A stretch of DNA of 64,000 bases, from the NCBI GenBank assembly GCA_018242045.1, contig JAFECR010000014.1, forward strand, positions 69,449 through 133,448, read 5' to 3'. How positions within the stretch are numbered: position 1 is the first letter of the stretch; every line of letters starts with the position of its first letter. Origin of the DNA: Pseudomonadota bacterium. Lineage in GTDB: Bacteria; Pseudomonadota; Gammaproteobacteria; Berkiellales; Berkiellaceae. Both the position numbers and the translations under genes were made by a program. Shown piece by piece: positions 61,686 through 64,000 of the stretch. The notes below the pieces were generated by a model that ran no database searches, was not told the DNA's origin, and saw only the letters and a program-made list of their open reading frames with translations.

Positions 61686-63667
61686 GCGATCCAGCTGAAC
61701 TTAGTTTTTGCTTCTTGAAAAACCGCATCTTTTGCGCTATTGCGCGCGATGTCTTTAAGAGGGGCCACTTTTTTACAGGCATTAATTTCAAATTGTTTGA
61801 ATTGAAGCCGTTGAGCTTGAGGCGCAAGGTTTTCAAAAGATTTGAGATGATGGATAAAAGCTTGTCCGGTTGATGTGGAGAATTGTTTTGCGAGAGCGCT
61901 TAATTGTTCATCGCAAGTTTTATGCTGGACATGGTTAAAGGTAGTTCTAGTTACCCTTCCTAAGCAATACAGCCCCGAGATAACGAAAGAAACAGTTAAG
62001 CCGGCAGCAATAGAGAGCATAAATAGCACAGTTTTGGTGATGCTTATTTCAAGCCCTATCTTTAATAATAAGGCTGTAATATAGGTAAAGCCACCACCAA
62101 AGGCAACCAATAAACTTGTTAAGATAAAACTACTCAACATAAGAAAAATAAACCCATTTTTATTATGAGGTTTCGTTGGTGAAGGGAGGGGTTTTAAAGG
62201 TTGAGGAGGAAGAGCAGGAGGTGAAGGTAGTTTTGCTTTTTGTTGCCCTAGCATTTCGTTGAATTTGATAAAACCTGGAAATCCTTTATTGATACAGTTG
62301 TTAGTTACGGTTCGGATTATTTCTGAAGGCACCGCCGTTATATAATTTTGTTGAAACTGAATTTCTACTAAACTTGTGCAATTGCTTAACGGGGTTGGTA
62401 AGGCGGTTATCTCATTATTGTCACATCTTATTGAAAATAACAGTTGGCAATTACCGAGAGTATCAGGCAAAGTTTTAAGCTTATTATGCCCGCATAATAT
62501 ATGTGCTAATGTTGGGATATCACCCAAAGATTCTGGTAAGACTTCTAGCAGATTGTCTTGACAATATAGCGAGTTTAAGTTTTGGCACTCGCCAATGGTG
62601 GGGGTTAAATTCGTTAGTTGATTACTTTCGCAATGTAGCCATGCTAAATTTTCACATTTTTTTAACGAAGGCAGCGATGTTAGCTTATTTTTGCTGCAAT
62701 CTAACGTGTGAATTTTTTGGCACTCACTAAGTGATTCCGGTAATAATTCCAGTTGATTTTTGTCACAATATAAGGCCTCTAATAATGTACAATCGCCAAG
62801 CGCGGTTGGTAATGTTTTCAGTCGGTTTTTGTAACAAAATAGCTTTTTTAATGCCGAACACTTGCAAAGTGATTCAGGTAAAGATTGAATTTGATTTCTT
62901 GCGCAGTCTAAAATTTCTAGAGCAGCGCAGTTGCCAAGTGTTTCGGGTAAGGCTTTTAATTGATTACTATTGCAATTAAGCTCTACTAACGCTAAACAAT
63001 GACCAAGTGTTTCAGGTAAAGTTTTTAATTGATTACCAGCGCATTTGAGCGTTTGCAAAGCAGAACAATGACCAAGAGAAAAAGGTAATGATTTTAAAAG
63101 ACCAGTTTGACAAATGATAGTTTGTACCTCTTTCCAATAATCTTGATACTTTGCATCACTAAATAGAGCTTCTGGAAATCGTGAAATTGGTAGATAAGAG
63201 AAATAAAGTGTTGTGCTATTGACATTGATACAAGAGCTAATCAAACCGATATTGAAACTTTCAATGGCCTGATGTCTTTTTTCTAAGACTTCTAGTGTGA
63301 TTTGATTGCTCTTAGTCTGATTATAAATTTCTAGAAGTTTAATCCTTTGATCTTTGGCTATTTCGAATTCGATCAAATGTTCCTTTTCTTTTAATAAAGA
63401 AATTATTTCTTCTTCTTGTTCTTTGGCAAGCCGTGTAAATTCTGCGATAAAGCGTTCATAAGCCCAGTTCAGATTTGTTTCTTGAGGAGGAAGCGTTGAG
63501 ATTTGCAGATCCAATGCTTTTAAGCGATTAAGAAAAGGCATCATTATTTCGTTTGATGTAGCTGCAATATTAAATGCTTGACAGGTAAGACGCAAAGCAA
63601 AAGCTTCTTCTTGTGAGAGAAAACTAAAGATTTTTTGTACATGATCTGGGGCAAGAACGTTTAGCAT
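61682..63667 (-). CDS. F-box-like leucine-rich-repeat protein with membrane hairpin, effector candidate
   Basis: 661 residues. An F-box-like start (APDHVQKIFSFLSQEEAFAL) is followed by a charged helical region with coiled-coil character (45-130), then about eleven leucine-rich repeats of 23 residues of the form LPETLGxCxALxxLxCxxNQ (roughly 190-445), with Cys conserved at two positions per repeat. A proline-rich spacer precedes two membrane helices (about 515-575), and the C-terminus carries a VAPLK module shared with the protein at 54741. F-box plus LRR is a eukaryotic ubiquitin-ligase adaptor design. Host targeting is inferred. Confidence 0.8.
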   Translation of the reverse strand: MLNVLAPDHVQKIFSFLSQEEAFALRLTCQAFNIAATSNEIMMPFLNRLKALDLQISTLPPQETNLNWAYERFIAEFTRLAKEQEEEIISLLKEKEHLIEFEIAKDQRIKLLEIYNQTKSNQITLEVLEKRHQAIESFNIGLISSCINVNSTTLYFSYLPISRFPEALFSDAKYQDYWKEVQTIICQTGLLKSLPFSLGHCSALQTLKCAGNQLKTLPETLGHCLALVELNCNSNQLKALPETLGNCAALEILDCARNQIQSLPESLCKCSALKKLFCYKNRLKTLPTALGDCTLLEALYCDKNQLELLPESLSECQKIHTLDCSKNKLTSLPSLKKCENLAWLHCESNQLTNLTPTIGECQNLNSLYCQDNLLEVLPESLGDIPTLAHILCGHNKLKTLPDTLGNCQLLFSIRCDNNEITALPTPLSNCTSLVEIQFQQNYITAVPSEIIRTVTNNCINKGFPGFIKFNEMLGQQKAKLPSPPALPPQPLKPLPSPTKPHNKNGFIFLMLSSFILTSLLVAFGGGFTYITALLLKIGLEISITKTVLFMLSIAAGLTVSFVISGLYCLGRVTRTTFNHVQHKTCDEQLSALAKQFSTSTGQAFIHHLKSFENLAPQAQRLQFKQFEINACKKVAPLKDIARNSAKDAVFQEAKTKFSWIA

Positions 63668-63752
63668 TTTGATCTCTGGTTGCTAAATAATATATAGTTG
63701 GTAAGTTTATCATAATGGCTGCTAACTTTAAAACTTAGTCTGTTAAATATGT

Positions 63753-64000
63753 TTAAGCAGACAGATCGCACAGCGCCTTAATTTCATATAATTTTTCTAA
63801 TGCTGCTTTGGGGCTGAATTCATCTGGATTCATTGCCTTTATATTATCCATTAATTTTTGCCAATTTTGCGAGGGTGTTTTAGTGGGTTTTATCTTTTCT
63901 GGTAAGGTGAGGGGATGTTTTTCAAAACTGTGTAACATTTTTTGTGCAATTTGCAGCACAGGTTTTGGCATGCCGGCCAATTTGGCAACTTGTAAACCAT
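63753..64000 (-). CDS. mutS: DNA mismatch repair protein MutS, C-terminal end (partial)
   Basis: The open frame enters from the right edge and ends with TAA at 63753-63755. GLQVAKLAGMPKPVLQIAQK is the helix-turn-helix that packs against the MutS ATPase domain, and the remaining 60 residues are the loosely conserved tail ending KLYEIKALCDLS. The 5' nine-tenths of the gene lies beyond base 64000. The apparent start within the window is only an internal Leu codon. Confidence 0.88.
   Translation of the reverse strand, partial: GLQVAKLAGMPKPVLQIAQKMLHSFEKHPLTLPEKIKPTKTPSQNWQKLMDNIKAMNPDEFSPKAALEKLYEIKALCDLSA

Noticed and set aside
1-64000. CRISPR arrays, tRNA or rRNA genes
   Set aside because: No regularly spaced repeats of CRISPR size, and no cloverleaf or rRNA sequence was seen; the only stable RNA recognised is the SRP RNA.

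Overview
The window is AT-rich gammaproteobacterial chromosome. Housekeeping genes sit in a familiar gammaproteobacterial order (ffs-dnaX-ybaB-recR-htpG; minC-minD-minE; fadE; the 3' end of mutS). Scattered among them are proteins built from eukaryote-type domains: a protein kinase, an F-box protein with ankyrin-like repeats, a RAP-domain coiled-coil protein, and an F-box/leucine-rich-repeat protein with a membrane hairpin. Housekeeping plus eukaryote-like proteins points to a host-associated member of the Legionellales/Coxiella/Berkiella type. The genus is inference; no rRNA or secretion-system gene is present to fix it.

Layout. (1) 1-14.2 kb: a surface-glycan decoration region. Three overlapping genes (glutamine kinase, gamma-glutamyl-CDP-amidate hydrolase, CTP:phosphoglutamine cytidylyltransferase) and, 9.3 kb away, a CDP-amidate kinase-like gene together match the Campylobacter jejuni route to the activated phosphoramidate used on capsule (Cj1415-Cj1418). 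A sulfotransferase-fold protein follows the first three and is a candidate transferase. Between them lie the kinase gene, a reverse-strand trio containing a formyltransferase-like gene, a KpsC/KpsS-like transferase gene, and a repeat-rich stretch with a double-glycine-leader peptide gene and a decayed IS5-type transposase. (2) 14.2-29.2 kb: the F-box effector candidate, then glycosyltransferases and two nucleotide-sugar pathways: RmlA-RmlB-FdtA-FdtB for a dTDP-3-amino-3,6-dideoxyhexose, and Ugd-Uxs for UDP-glucuronate and UDP-xylose, with GtrA, an FkbM methyltransferase and a polytopic membrane protein. (3) 29.3-42.4 kb: the RAP-domain protein, a carbamoyltransferase/SxtJ/DUF5989/SGNH/methyltransferase cassette on the reverse strand (including a 50-residue gene), and a forward run of methyltransferase, four glycosyltransferases and an epimerase. 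(4) 42.4-64 kb: SRP RNA and replication/repair/chaperone genes, a second Rpn-type nuclease copy, an amino acid transporter divergent from a lysine-catabolism-like pair, fadD, a small membrane protein, the Min operon, fadE, a DUF945 protein, the LRR protein and the end of mutS.

How it fits together. Roughly 30 genes build, modify and assemble a complex surface polysaccharide. Predicted decorations are phosphoramidate, carbamate, possibly formyl-amino sugar, methyl and xylose. No Wzx flippase, Wzy polymerase or ABC exporter was recognised, so the locus probably continues to the left of base 1, where a gene tail reads into the first operon. Coordinates use the start codon judged most likely. All functional calls come from reading motifs by eye; no database search was run.
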